DNA from: UBA8437 sp003445035
Lineage (GTDB): Bacteria > Planctomycetota > Planctomycetia > Planctomycetales > Planctomycetaceae
Direction of reading: 5' to 3'
NCBI GenBank assembly: GCA_937901285.1
Contig: CALCHI010000376.1
Location: forward strand, 1 to 33,040
DNA length: 33,040 nucleotides
A model generated the notes under the pieces. The model ran no database searches and was not told where the DNA came from. It was given only the letters and a program-made list of their open reading frames with translations. The stretch's first letter is position 1. Each line of letters opens with the position of its first letter. The translations under genes and the position numbers were made by a program. Positions 1-8,450 of this stretch are shown here, piece by piece.

Positions 1-1
1 T

Positions 2-1021
2 GAGGCCCGGGAGACGTCCGAGGCACGTGTTTCGGCGACCACCGGTGGCACCTTCAGCACCCCGGCGGTCGCCGAAACGCCGCAGGATGTCACTTTCACG
101 GTGGTCACCGGGCAGTCCTACTGGGATCTGGACAACCCGGATGGTTACCACATCTACCCGGCGATGGCCCGGCTGAAGCCCCAGTTCATCGTCGCGACCG
201 GTGACACGGTCTATCTGGACAGCGAGGCGCCCCGTGCGAGGACCGTTGGGCTGGCCCGTTTTCACTGGCACCGCATGTACTCGCTGCCCCGGCACGTCGC
301 CTTTCATCGTCATGTTCCCGGGTACTGGGAAGTCGACGATCACGACAGCTGGGTCGACGACGGCTGGCCGACGAAGATGTCGCCGTGGATGCTGCCACTG
401 ACCTTCAAGCAGGGATTTGCGATCTATCGCGAGCAGGTTCCAATGGGGAAGTTGACCTACCGAACGGTCCGCTGGGGACGGGACCTGCAGATCTGGATGG
501 TCGAGGGTCGGTTGTACAGGTCTTCCAACACGATGCCCGACGGGCCGGGGAAGACGATCTGGGGCGCCGAGCAGATGGCGTGGCTGAAGCGGACGATCCT
601 GGCCAGCGATGCCAGCTTTCGCGTGCTGATCAGCCCCACGCCGATCGTCGGTCCGGATCGTTCCAGGGGCAAGAACGACAACCACTCCAACGCGGCGTTC
701 GCGACCGAGGGGAACGAATTCCGCAACTGGACGAAACAGCACAAGCTCAAGAACTTCTTTGTCTGCTGCGGCGACCGGCACTGGCAGTACCTCTCGGTCG
801 ATCCGCTGACCGGGCTCCGCGAGTTTTCCTGCGGACCGGCCAGCAACCAGCACGCCGGCGGATCACCAGGTCGCGATCCGGCCATCCAGCCGTTTCACAG
901 GGTTCGGGGCGGTTTCCTGAGCGTGCGGGTGAGCCGATCCGGGGGGCGGCCGTCGATCTCCCTGAAACACCACGGCGTGCGGGGGAAGGTGGTCAACGAG
1001 TATCGCCAGGGGGGGCAGTAG
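2..1021 (+). CDS. PhoD-like metallophosphatase, 5' end cut by window
   Basis: The frame is open from base 2, so the gene begins before the window; a GTG at 101 is internal rather than the start. About 339 residues are visible, ending in TAG at 1019-1021. The metallophosphoesterase signatures of the PhoD family are present in order: a GDTVYLD segment, a DDHDSW segment (the family's DDHE block) and a GDRHWQY segment near the C-terminus. PhoD-family enzymes are usually exported, Ca/Fe-dependent phosphodiesterases or phosphomonoesterases that release phosphate from organic phosphates; substrate here is unknown. The signal peptide, if any, lies outside the window. The 3' end overlaps the 3' end of the convergent anti-sigma-like gene by 29 bases. 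Family membership is clear; function as a phosphatase is inferred. Confidence 0.85.
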   Translation, partial: EARETSEARVSATTGGTFSTPAVAETPQDVTFTVVTGQSYWDLDNPDGYHIYPAMARLKPQFIVATGDTVYLDSEAPRARTVGLARFHWHRMYSLPRHVAFHRHVPGYWEVDDHDSWVDDGWPTKMSPWMLPLTFKQGFAIYREQVPMGKLTYRTVRWGRDLQIWMVEGRLYRSSNTMPDGPGKTIWGAEQMAWLKRTILASDASFRVLISPTPIVGPDRSRGKNDNHSNAAFATEGNEFRNWTKQHKLKNFFVCCGDRHWQYLSVDPLTGLREFSCGPASNQHAGGSPGRDPAIQPFHRVRGGFLSVRVSRSGGRPSISLKHHGVRGKVVNEYRQGGQ

Positions 1022-2684
1022 CCGGGGAACGGAATGGCGGTCGTTCCAGGCGTTGATCGCGAGAGGGCAAGTCCCGCTTGTTCGTCCCGTTTCCATTTCG
1101 TCGACCACGACGCGGCAGGAGACGTCCGATCAGGCGGAGCAGTCGTTGCCTCTGGTGAGCGATGCCTTCCGGGTTCGTTTGCCTGTGGTGAATCCGTTTC
1201 AGCCGTTCACGATACTCCGACGTCGGCAACGTCATCAAATCGTCCTGCTCCTCCCGCGAGAGTTCGACAAACAACTCCTCGAGTTCGCGACTCGTCGGCT
1301 CGTTTCGTTTCAACTCGCGTCGTCCCTCGGTCCAGAGGCTGCGGATCATGAGGGTGGCCAAGCGGGCCCTGGCGGGTTCCCCGTGCGGGACCTCGTTCAG
1401 CCACTCACGGACCGACCCATCGGAGATCACCTCGACAATCGCTCGTCCCAATTCCGGATTGGGCCATTGTTCCCGGGGTCGTCCGGCGGGTGAGGGAGGA
1501 CGGTCTCCGGAACGAGGACGGCCCGATGAGGTCGACAGCTCGACGACGCGCACAGCCCACGCGGTTCCGTTGACTTGGTCGTTGTTCAACAACTGCTGCT
1601 TCATCATCGGCGACAACCGGTCGGCGATCACATTGATGACCCTCGTGAAGTCCGCATTGTCGAGAACCGGGCTTATTCGGTTGCCGAAAGCCAGTGGCCA
1701 GCCCGCTGCCCGGTCGTCGTCTCGCTTCTTCTGCTCGTCGAGGTATTTCACGACGAGTTCGACCTTGCTCGACGCACCGGCACGCTGCTTGCGGAGCTCG
1801 TCCCGCTGCCAGGGCTGGAGCGTCTTGGTCCAGTCGTGAAAGTCGATGGCGATTTTGGCCAGCGTCTCTTTTTCGGTGACCTGCTGGTCGAGCTGCTCCA
1901 GTTTCGACCGCCTGGGACCGGCCAGGTTGTCGAAGTCCTCGAGATTCTTCTTCAATCGTCTCCGTCGGTCGGAGGGCAGCTTGGCCACGTAGGTCCAGCG
2001 GCCTTCGGCCGTCTCGGGGATTGGTACCAGCGGGGACAACTCGAGGCTGTCGGTGCGGGGGAATCGTTCGGTGTCGGCGAGTGCGACGAGGAAGTCGACA
2101 TCGCCAATGTCGCGATAGACCTCCAGTCGTTCGACGACCGAGAGCTGTCGGATCAGGTGGTCGGTGGGATCGGGTTGCCACCGATCGGCCACGAACACGC
2201 CGGCGGCCGATGAGACAGACAGCAGCACAATCCAGAGGCCGACTGCCAGGATGCGGCCGGTCCACGCCGGCGGGGCCGGCGGATCTTCATCCTGGATCGC
2301 CTGGATCGTCGCCAGGGTCTGGGCCGAGAATTCCTCGGTGACCGACGGTCGCGGCAGAACGTCCAGCAGGTCCCAGGTCTGTCGCAGCTGCTCGACGCTG
2401 GCCCGCGCGGCGGGATCCTGCAGCAACACCTCGTCGAGCTCGTGCATGTCCGGTTCGCTCAACTCGCCGTCGAGATAGGCGACCAGATTGGATTTCCAGC
2501 CGGGACCAAATTCGGCAGTCGTCTCACCGGTCCGCTCTTTCAAGTCGCCGGCTGGCAATTCCGCCAACGTCTCATCGGCCGCTTGAGGCGACGGACCGTC
2601 TCCGCTGCTGACCGGCAAGGGGTCGATCCGGGTCGACTCGTCGTGCGGCTCGTCGTGCGGCAGGGGGTGATCGTCAGGATTCAT
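993..2684 (-). CDS. Anti-sigma-factor-like one-pass membrane protein, partner of the ECF sigma factor
   Basis: 563 residues, starting 20 bases after the sigma factor stop, so co-transcription is very likely. Residues 1-60 are acidic and Pro-rich; residues 64-130 resemble an anti-sigma N-domain (LVAYLDGELSEPDMHELDE); one hydrophobic segment spans about 145-167. After it comes a large C-terminal part of about 390 residues, Arg-, Lys- and Glu-rich, probably helical, ending in a basic low-complexity tail. The N-terminal region has no Cys and so lacks the HxxxCxxC zinc motif of ZAS-type anti-sigma factors. I infer that the cytoplasmic N-domain holds the neighbouring sigma factor and that the rest senses something across the membrane. 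I do not recognise the C-terminal part. The 3' end overlaps the convergent phosphatase gene. Confidence 0.75.
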   Translation of the reverse strand: MNPDDHPLPHDEPHDESTRIDPLPVSSGDGPSPQAADETLAELPAGDLKERTGETTAEFGPGWKSNLVAYLDGELSEPDMHELDEVLLQDPAARASVEQLRQTWDLLDVLPRPSVTEEFSAQTLATIQAIQDEDPPAPPAWTGRILAVGLWIVLLSVSSAAGVFVADRWQPDPTDHLIRQLSVVERLEVYRDIGDVDFLVALADTERFPRTDSLELSPLVPIPETAEGRWTYVAKLPSDRRRRLKKNLEDFDNLAGPRRSKLEQLDQQVTEKETLAKIAIDFHDWTKTLQPWQRDELRKQRAGASSKVELVVKYLDEQKKRDDDRAAGWPLAFGNRISPVLDNADFTRVINVIADRLSPMMKQQLLNNDQVNGTAWAVRVVELSTSSGRPRSGDRPPSPAGRPREQWPNPELGRAIVEVISDGSVREWLNEVPHGEPARARLATLMIRSLWTEGRRELKRNEPTSRELEELFVELSREEQDDLMTLPTSEYRERLKRIHHRQTNPEGIAHQRQRLLRLIGRLLPRRGRRNGNGTNKRDLPSRDQRLERPPFRSPATAPPGDTR

Positions 2685-2704
2685 GCGGGGTGGGTCAGAG
2701 CGGG

Positions 2705-3319
2705 TCAGTTGGAGACGTACTTCTTGAGGTGGAGTTTCAGGTTCTCGCGGGCCCGTGACAGCAGGCTCTTGACCGCCTGCGGCGTCAGGTCCATCGACAA
2801 CCCGATGTCCGCGTAGCTCATGCCTTCGAACTTGTGCAACAGGACGGCCAGCCGCTGGCGGTCATTGAGCGATTCGATGGCTTCCTGGACCTGGTCCCGC
2901 ATCTCGCGGGTGACGAATTGACGTGAGGGCAGCAGCGCGGATTGGTCGGCGAGCAACTGCTCGGCCGGCCGCGGACCCAGTGGGCCCGAATCGTCCGCCG
3001 TGATCGTGACTTCCTTACGCCGACCCAGTGTCCGACGGGCGTTGTAGGCCAGGTTGTTGGCGATGCGGAACAGCCAGGTGGAGAACTTCGCCGTCGGGCG
3101 ATAGGACTCGCGTGCCCGGTAGATCCGCAGGAAGACTTCCTGCGCCAGGTCTTCGGCTGCGTCCTGGCCACCGACGAGGTGCGAAAAAATGTGGATCAAT
3201 CGTTCGCGGAATGATTCGACCAGTTCTCCGAACGCTTCCTCGTCGCCGTCCTGCACGCGGAGCATCCGCTGCACGTCCGGATCGTGGAGGAATTTGAACT
3301 GGTTGCTGCTACTGATCAC
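2705..3319 (-). CDS. ECF-family RNA polymerase sigma factor
   Basis: 204 residues from a GTG start. Region 2 lies at about residues 20-95, with the typical EDLAQEVFLRIYR core-binding helix and the FSTWLFRIANNLAYNARR promoter-melting helix. Region 4 lies at about 140-195, with LNDRQRLAVLLHKFEGMSYADIG and a QAVKSLLSRARENLK recognition helix. There is no region 3, as expected for the ECF group. A linker of about 40 residues separates the regions. The length is normal for the family. The next gene downstream encodes an anti-sigma-like membrane protein, so activity is probably released by an envelope or extracellular signal. The Shine-Dalgarno sequence before the GTG is weak, so a start a few codons later is possible. 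Confidence 0.92.
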   Translation of the reverse strand: MISSSNQFKFLHDPDVQRMLRVQDGDEEAFGELVESFRERLIHIFSHLVGGQDAAEDLAQEVFLRIYRARESYRPTAKFSTWLFRIANNLAYNARRTLGRRKEVTITADDSGPLGPRPAEQLLADQSALLPSRQFVTREMRDQVQEAIESLNDRQRLAVLLHKFEGMSYADIGLSMDLTPQAVKSLLSRARENLKLHLKKYVSN

Positions 3320-3456
3320 GTGCGAGAGTCCACGGCCGCTTGTGGAGAATGAACCCCGTTGCAGGCGTGAGGTTCCTGTTGAATCGGTCGGAATGGTCCC
3401 AGCAAAGGGATTCGGGACGGAGAAACTCGACTTTCGACCCGCCGGTCTTCACACCC

Positions 3457-3486
3457 AGTATACGTCGGCAGAACTGCGGTCGTCAC
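3457..3486 (-). promoter_or_regulatory. Candidate promoter for the ECF sigma gene
   Basis: On the minus strand TATACT (3457-3462) is preceded by GTGACG (3481-3486) at 18 bases. It lies about 140 bases upstream of the GTG start, in the divergent region shared with the EboE-like gene. The -10 matches well, the -35 only in its TGAC core. Prediction only. Confidence 0.35.
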
Positions 3487-3497
3487 GCAGATGCTGT

Positions 3498-3503
3498 TAC
3501 GAT
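3498..3503 (+). promoter_or_regulatory. Candidate -10 element for the EboE-like gene
   Basis: TACGAT fits the TAnnAT pattern seen before several genes in the window and lies 36 bases before the ATG. No convincing -35 hexamer is present 16-18 bases upstream. Confidence 0.3.
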
Positions 3504-3539
3504 GGCCAATTGGATGAAGATTGGGAGCTGACGGACGCG

Positions 3540-4748
3540 ATGAGCCTGAGTCGATTACCTCTGAGTTACTGCACGAACGTCCATCCGGGCCGGAGCCTGG
3601 AGGAAGTGGTGTCGGGACTGGACAGTTACACCGTTCCGGTTTCGCGATCCTTCGGTCAGCCCCTGGCAGCCGGATTGTGGCTGGCGGCTCCGGTGATCGC
3701 CGAGTTGACCGCCGATGTTCGGGGTCCACGGCGCCTGGCCGAACAACTCGCCGAACGCGGGCTCGTCTGCTACACGCTCAACGCGTTCCCCTACGGCGAT
3801 TTTCACGGCGAGCGGGTCAAGGAGCAGGTCTACCTGCCCGACTGGGCTGCCCCCCAACGTCTTGACTACACGCTGGCCTGTGCCGGGATTCTCTCCCAAT
3901 TGTTGCCCGAGGGCACCGAGGGGAGCATCTCGACCGTTCCGCTGGGATTCAAACATCTCGAACAACCCGACGGCTTCATCGGCCAGGCCATCGACTCGCT
4001 GTTGCGGTGGGCTGTTGAGGGTCGCAGACGTTTCGAGGAGACCGGTAGCCGGGTGCGGCTGGCGATCGAACCCGAACCGCTGTGCCTGCTGGAGACCACC
4101 GACGAAACGCTGGCGTTTTTCGGCGAATTGTTCGAGGAGGCTGACCGGCGGGGCGTTCTGGACGTCGCCCGCGAGTACCTGGGCGTCTGTTACGACGTCT
4201 GTCACCAGTCGGTTGAGTTCGAGGACGTGTCGGGGTCAATCCGGCGACTCGACGAGGCGGGGATCCGGCTCAACAAGATCCACATCACCTGCGCGATCGA
4301 ACTCGACGACCCGGCGAACAACCTCGAGGGCCGAGAGCGGCTGGCGGGATTTGTCGAACCGAGGTACCTGCACCAGGTCACCGCGCGAACCTCCGACGGT
4401 AACGTCCTCCGGTTCATCGATCTCGATCGCGATCTCGCCGAGTCTCCTCCGCCAGAGTGGCTCGAAGCCGAGACCTGGCGTGTGCATTTTCACGTGCCCG
4501 TTGACGCCGAATCGTTGGGGCCGCTGGGAACCACCCGGGCCGATCTGCGTCGCGCCCTGGCCACCGTTGCTACCGATCTCGATTATTCGCCTCACCTGGA
4601 GGTCGAGACCTACACGTGGGAAGTGCTGCCGGGGTTGGGTCGACCGGACCTGGTCAACGGTTTGACCGGCGAGTTGAAGGCCACGGCGGCGTTGCTGGCG
4701 GAACTGTCGGGAAGCGGGTCCGGCCCGGTCTCCGATCGTGTTCCTTGA
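3540..4748 (+). CDS. eboE: EboE-like TIM-barrel protein (metabolite traffic family)
   Basis: 402 residues. I place the start at ATG 3540 because a GGGAG sits 12 bases upstream and the N-terminus LSYCTNVHPG matches the LTYCTN(I/V)HPG opening of EboE proteins; the same frame is open back to 3189, but that extension covers the divergent promoter region. The protein is a sugar-phosphate isomerase/epimerase-type barrel with candidate metal ligands in IEPEP, in the YDVCHQSVEFED segment, in KIHIT and in the late EVETYTWEVLP segment. In cyanobacteria and some proteobacteria EboE belongs to the eboABCDEF cluster linked to export of secondary-metabolite precursors; its reaction is unknown. No other ebo gene is seen in this window, so the job here is open. 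The next gene, an XdhC homologue, starts 91 bases later. Confidence 0.8.
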   Translation: MSLSRLPLSYCTNVHPGRSLEEVVSGLDSYTVPVSRSFGQPLAAGLWLAAPVIAELTADVRGPRRLAEQLAERGLVCYTLNAFPYGDFHGERVKEQVYLPDWAAPQRLDYTLACAGILSQLLPEGTEGSISTVPLGFKHLEQPDGFIGQAIDSLLRWAVEGRRRFEETGSRVRLAIEPEPLCLLETTDETLAFFGELFEEADRRGVLDVAREYLGVCYDVCHQSVEFEDVSGSIRRLDEAGIRLNKIHITCAIELDDPANNLEGRERLAGFVEPRYLHQVTARTSDGNVLRFIDLDRDLAESPPPEWLEAETWRVHFHVPVDAESLGPLGTTRADLRRALATVATDLDYSPHLEVETYTWEVLPGLGRPDLVNGLTGELKATAALLAELSGSGSGPVSDRVP

Positions 4749-4749
4749 A

Positions 4750-4779
4750 TTGGCCTCGCCCTTGCGGTTGGGTTAGGAT
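4750..4779 (+). promoter_or_regulatory. Candidate promoter for the XdhC-family gene
   Basis: TTGGCC (4750-4755), 18 bases, then TAGGAT (4774-4779), 60 bases before the ATG. The -10 follows the TAnnAT pattern of the window; the -35 agrees only in TTG. Confidence 0.35.
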
Positions 4780-4839
4780 GACGGTCGTTGGCGTTGACAG
4801 CTTAATGGACATCATTGCTCCGGTGGGTGGAACGAGACG

Positions 4840-5934
4840 ATGAGGGAGATTCTGACCGAGTTGACCGAGGCCGTGGGGCGTGGCCGTCCGGTGGCCTACA
4901 CGGCCCTGGTGGAAACACGCGGCTCGACGCCCCAGAAGGCCGGCGCGGTGATGCTGGTCTACGAGGACGGCTCACAGGCCGGAACGCTCGGTGGTGGCTG
5001 TGTCGAGGCGGAGGTGAAGCGGAGGGCTTTGCGGCTGCTTGACGATGGCCGGACCGAACTGCTGACCTTCAAACTCGACAATGACTACGGCTGGGACGAC
5101 GGCCTGATCTGCGGTGGCCGCATGACGATGCTGGTCGATCCGATCCGCAGTTCCGGAGAGCTGGATTACTACGAGACATTCGCCGGGGTGCTGGCCGAGG
5201 GGCGTGGTTGCACCGAGGCGGTGGTGCTGGACGAGGAGAAATCCGGAGGCGGCCGGCCGACCGACCGGTTCCTGTTCGACGACACCGGCGCGCAGGTCGC
5301 CTGCCGAGCCGAAGGCGATGCTCCGGCAGGCGTGACCGATTCGCTTCAGTCTCTCTCCACCCGTCGCCGTCCCTATGTCGCCGCGGGTACGTCGTTCATG
5401 CCGCAGCTGAAACGCTGCCGGTTGCTGATTGTCGGAGCAGGGCACGTCGGCCAGGACGTCGCCCGACTGGCCGAGTCGGTTGACTTCGACGTCTGGGTCG
5501 TCGATGACCGGGCCGAGTACTGCAATCCCGAGCGGTTCCCGGGGGCGCGGCGGCTGATGGTCGCCCCCATCGACTCGGCTCTCTCGGGTCTCGAGATCGA
5601 TTCCAACACCTTCTGCGTGATCGTCACCCGGGGCCACAACCACGACGAGGAGGCTCTGTATCATCTTGTTGAGACCCCCGCGGCGTATGTTGGCATGATC
5701 GGCAGCCGTCGGAAGATCAAGCTGATCTACGAGGACTTGTTGGGTGAGGGCATCTCCAGAGAATCGCTGGGTCGGGTCCGCGCCCCGCTGGGCTTCGAGA
5801 TCGGGTCGCAGTCGGTGCCCGAGATCGCCGTAAGCATCGTGGCCGAACTGGTCGCCGTCAGGAATCTCGAGGAGTTCCCCGAGGCCTACCGGCAGCCGAG
5901 CCTCGTCGAGGAACTCAAGGCGTCAACCGGGTAG
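4840..5934 (+). CDS. XdhC/CoxI-family molybdenum-enzyme maturation protein
   Basis: 364 residues. The N-terminal XdhC/CoxI domain carries the conserved ETRGSTPQKAGAVMLV, GTLGGGCVEAEV and CGGRMTMLVDP segments. The C-terminal Rossmann domain begins with LLIVGAGHVGQDVARLAE at about residue 195 and includes YVGMIGSRRK and the late APLGFEIGSQSVPEIA segment. XdhC proteins bind molybdenum cofactor, help add its sulfido ligand and insert it into xanthine-dehydrogenase-family enzymes. None of the molybdopterin, FAD or 2Fe-2S subunits of such an enzyme is in the window, so the client must be encoded elsewhere. The gene lies between an EboE-like gene and an amidohydrolase gene that starts 39 bases after the stop. 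Confidence 0.88.
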   Translation: MREILTELTEAVGRGRPVAYTALVETRGSTPQKAGAVMLVYEDGSQAGTLGGGCVEAEVKRRALRLLDDGRTELLTFKLDNDYGWDDGLICGGRMTMLVDPIRSSGELDYYETFAGVLAEGRGCTEAVVLDEEKSGGGRPTDRFLFDDTGAQVACRAEGDAPAGVTDSLQSLSTRRRPYVAAGTSFMPQLKRCRLLIVGAGHVGQDVARLAESVDFDVWVVDDRAEYCNPERFPGARRLMVAPIDSALSGLEIDSNTFCVIVTRGHNHDEEALYHLVETPAAYVGMIGSRRKIKLIYEDLLGEGISRESLGRVRAPLGFEIGSQSVPEIAVSIVAELVAVRNLEEFPEAYRQPSLVEELKASTG

Positions 5935-5973
5935 GACCAACCACAACGAATGGCTGCAGGGCCGGAGACAACC

Positions 5974-6912
5974 ATGTTGACCAGACGACAGTTCACCTCG
6001 ACGGCGGTGTCCGCCACGGCCCTGTCCGGCCTGAGGGGCTTCAGCGGGCTGTACGCGGCCGAGCCGAAGAAGCGGGCCAGCAAGTACATCGATATGCACA
6101 CCCATATCGGCACCACCTGGAACGGCAACAAGGAACTGACCCCCAAGGGACTGCTCGAGTGGATGGACGACCACGACGTCGAGAAATCGGTGCTGTTGCC
6201 GTTGACCTCGCCGGAATCCTCCAGCTTCCTGTTGCTGACCGAGCCGGCGCTCAAGGCGGCCAAACAGCACCCCGACCGTTTCATTCCCTTCTGCTCGATC
6301 GATCCCCGCACCAGTGTCCGGGGTGGCGTCAAGGGGTTCGTCAGCATCATCCAGCACTGGGTCGACCAGGGGGCCCGTGGGTTCGGTGAACACAAGGTGG
6401 GGTTGAATTTTGACGACCCGTTGATGATGCAGATCTACGCGGCCTGCCAGGAGGTCGGTATCCCGCTGCTGTTCCACATCGACGCGATCCGTGGCAAGGA
6501 CACACCGGGTCTGCCGCGGCTGGAACACGCCATCAAGGCCCATCCCAAGCTCAACTTCATCGGACATGGCCCGGGATGGTGGGCGTCGATTTCCGGCGAC
6601 TGCAAGAGCCTGGGCAGTTACCCCAAGGGTCCGGTCACCGCCGGCGGAGCCATCGATCGGCTGATGGAGCGGTATCCCAACATCTACGGTGACCTCTCGG
6701 CTGGGTCCGGGGCCAATTCGATTTCGCGCGACAAGGCCTTCGGCCGCGAGTTCCTGGTCCGGCGTCAGGATCGGCTGATGTTCGGCACCGACTATCTCCA
6801 GCCCGGACAGGAAGTGCCCCAGTTCGAGCTCTTCGACAACCTCGATTTGCCCGCGGCGGTGCAGAAGAAGGTCTTCCGCAAGAACGCCGAGCGGGTGTTG
6901 AAATTCGGCTGA
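5974..6912 (+). CDS. Tat-exported amidohydrolase-family protein
   Basis: 312 residues. The frame is open from 5950, but ATG 5974 has GGAG seven bases upstream and places a twin-arginine signal (LTRRQFTSTAVS, then a hydrophobic stretch ending before AAEPKK) at the N-terminus. The mature part is an amidohydrolase-2 type TIM barrel: HTH metal motif at H42/H44, LLFHIDAIRG, then FIGHGPGWW, and a late FGTDYLQPGQ segment supplying the conserved Asp. The family includes metal-dependent hydrolases and decarboxylases; the substrate cannot be read from the sequence. It probably acts in the periplasm. The following oxidoreductase gene starts 10 bases after the stop, so the two likely form one transcript. 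The gene may be transcribed together with the XdhC gene. Confidence 0.85.
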   Translation: MLTRRQFTSTAVSATALSGLRGFSGLYAAEPKKRASKYIDMHTHIGTTWNGNKELTPKGLLEWMDDHDVEKSVLLPLTSPESSSFLLLTEPALKAAKQHPDRFIPFCSIDPRTSVRGGVKGFVSIIQHWVDQGARGFGEHKVGLNFDDPLMMQIYAACQEVGIPLLFHIDAIRGKDTPGLPRLEHAIKAHPKLNFIGHGPGWWASISGDCKSLGSYPKGPVTAGGAIDRLMERYPNIYGDLSAGSGANSISRDKAFGREFLVRRQDRLMFGTDYLQPGQEVPQFELFDNLDLPAAVQKKVFRKNAERVLKFG

Positions 6913-6922
6913 TTCCCCGACA

Positions 6923-8065
6923 GTGACATCCTCCCCCGAATCCACCGCCGTGGCCCGTTACGGTCTGCTGATCGTTGGCGGCAACCTGTCTCACCAGGAA
7001 AACTACTCGCGGGCGCTGGCCGCCGATCCCCGGGTGCGGCTGGTGGGACTGACCGACGAGTCCGACGTGCCGCCGCGACGCCGGGAACTCAACCAGGCGC
7101 TGGCCGCCGAGCTGGAGATTCCCTACATCGAGCCGTACGAGGAGGCGTTGGCTCGCGAGGACGTGGACCTGGTCTGCCTGTGTCCGGAACCCGAGCGTCG
7201 GGCGAGGATGACGGTGGCGGCCGCTCGGGCCGGCAAACACGTCTACGTTGACAAGCCGCTTTGCGCGACCGTCGAGGGGGCTCGCGAGGTGGTGGAGGCG
7301 GTCGAGGCCTCGGGGGTCCGCAGCCAGATGTTCAGCCTGGTCCGCAGTTCGATCGGGCGACGGTGCCGAGAGGTCGTCGAGAGCGGGCGGCTGGGGACCT
7401 TGATCGGGCTGCACGCCGAATTGCTCTTCGCCAAGGGCGTCGCCGGCACCGCCGACCTGGGCCAACCTCGCCGCGAACAGGCTTCCGACGGCCGGTTCAG
7501 CTGGGTCGATTCGAAACGCGAACTCTTCTGCGTGGGGCTTTATCCACTGGTGCTGTTCGAGTGGCTGACCGGGAGCCGGGTCGAGTCGGTCGAGGCGGCC
7601 ACGGCGAATTTCTTTTTCACCGAGCACCAGGCCAACGGAGCCGAGGACTTTGCCGCGTTGCTGGTGGGGTGGGAGGGGGGGCTGGAGACCACGATCACCG
7701 TCGGTCGCAGCGGGTGGTCGAGTCATCCCAGCCACGGCATTCACCAGGTGCACCTGGTCGGGACCGATTCAACGGCCACCGTTGACGCCTACCGCCCGCG
7801 GCTGGAAATTTTCAGCGACGCGGCCGGCTGGAGCCAGCCGGGGACTCCCCATCCCGAGGATCCCATGGGATTCTGGTCGAGCACGCAGGAGTCCGGGGGG
7901 GTGATGCCCAAGACCGACTGGTGGCCGTTGGCCGAAGCGGCGGCCGACGACGCCGTGTACTTCCTGGATTGCTTGGACGGCAATCGCGACAGCGACGTGC
8001 CGGTGACGATGGGAGCCCGGGCGGTCGAGACGATCCTGGCGGCCTACGAGTCGGCCGCCGGCTAG
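6923..8065 (+). CDS. Gfo/Idh/MocA-family oxidoreductase
   Basis: 380 residues from GTG 6923, 10 bases after the amidohydrolase stop. The N-terminal Rossmann fold begins YGLLIVGGNLSHQENY; its glycine motif is degenerate compared with the family's GxGxxG. The family signature appears at about residues 110-116 as YVDKPLC, equivalent to the EKP motif with Asp for Glu. The C-terminal half is the alpha/beta substrate domain, with the FCVGLYPLVLFEWLTGSRVESV pattern typical of the fold written here in part as GLYPLVLFEWLTG. No Tat signal is evident, unlike many planctomycete members. Such enzymes use NAD(P) to oxidise or reduce sugars and related compounds. Pairing with the amidohydrolase suggests a catabolic unit. 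It converges on the groES-like gene with a 4-base gap. Confidence 0.85.
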   Translation: MTSSPESTAVARYGLLIVGGNLSHQENYSRALAADPRVRLVGLTDESDVPPRRRELNQALAAELEIPYIEPYEEALAREDVDLVCLCPEPERRARMTVAAARAGKHVYVDKPLCATVEGAREVVEAVEASGVRSQMFSLVRSSIGRRCREVVESGRLGTLIGLHAELLFAKGVAGTADLGQPRREQASDGRFSWVDSKRELFCVGLYPLVLFEWLTGSRVESVEAATANFFFTEHQANGAEDFAALLVGWEGGLETTITVGRSGWSSHPSHGIHQVHLVGTDSTATVDAYRPRLEIFSDAAGWSQPGTPHPEDPMGFWSSTQESGGVMPKTDWWPLAEAAADDAVYFLDCLDGNRDSDVPVTMGARAVETILAAYESAAG

Positions 8066-8069
8066 CCGC

Positions 8070-8420
8070 TCATTCTTCCTCGTCCCGTTCGTCGAGTTCG
8101 CTGGTCGATTCGATTCCCGAATCGGGCGAGGGGGCACGGCGGAAAACGGCGACGACGTCGTCGACGGGGACAACGTACAGCAGGTTGTCGGGTTCGAAGT
8201 CGACGGGGATCGCGTTCTTGGGGTGGAACAGGATCTTGTCGTACTTGTTGATCGGGAAGTCGTCGTCGTTGCCGACCTGGGCACTGATCTCGACCACCCG
8301 TCCGGTGATCGTGGGGATCTCGGCGTCGTCGGGCAGCACGATGCCCCCCTTGGTCGTTTGTCGCGACTCGTCCTTGCGGACCAGCACACGCATTCCCAGG
8401 GGTTCAACAAATTCGCTCAC
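8070..8420 (-). CDS. GroES-family co-chaperonin paralogue with acidic tail
   Basis: 116 residues from a GTG start; GGGAG lies about nine bases upstream. The core matches the Cpn10 fold: MRVLVRKDE, then a mobile-loop region TTKGGIVLPDDAE, a GRVVEISAQVG strand, KYDKILFHPKNAIPV and a final VPVDDVVAVFRR strand. Typical GroES has about 97 residues; here the extra length is an acidic, Ser-rich C-terminal tail ending DERDEEE. The protein would cap a GroEL ring, but no groEL is next to it, so it is probably an accessory paralogue rather than the main co-chaperonin. A TAGAAT box at 8451-8456 on the minus strand, 31 bases upstream, supports independent transcription. Confidence 0.85.
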   Translation of the reverse strand: MSEFVEPLGMRVLVRKDESRQTTKGGIVLPDDAEIPTITGRVVEISAQVGNDDDFPINKYDKILFHPKNAIPVDFEPDNLLYVVPVDDVVAVFRRAPSPDSGIESTSELDERDEEE

Positions 8421-8450
8421 GTCGATGGGCTCCCGATCTGTGTCGACTCC

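Noticed and set aside
3189..3539. Longer start for the EboE-like gene
   Set aside because: The extension crosses the divergent sigma-gene promoter and overlaps its coding start, while ATG 3540 has a ribosome binding site and the family N-terminus.
5923..7753. Minus-strand frames opposite the amidohydrolase and Gfo/Idh genes
   Set aside because: Same codon-bias shadow effect; the plus-strand genes carry full family motifs.
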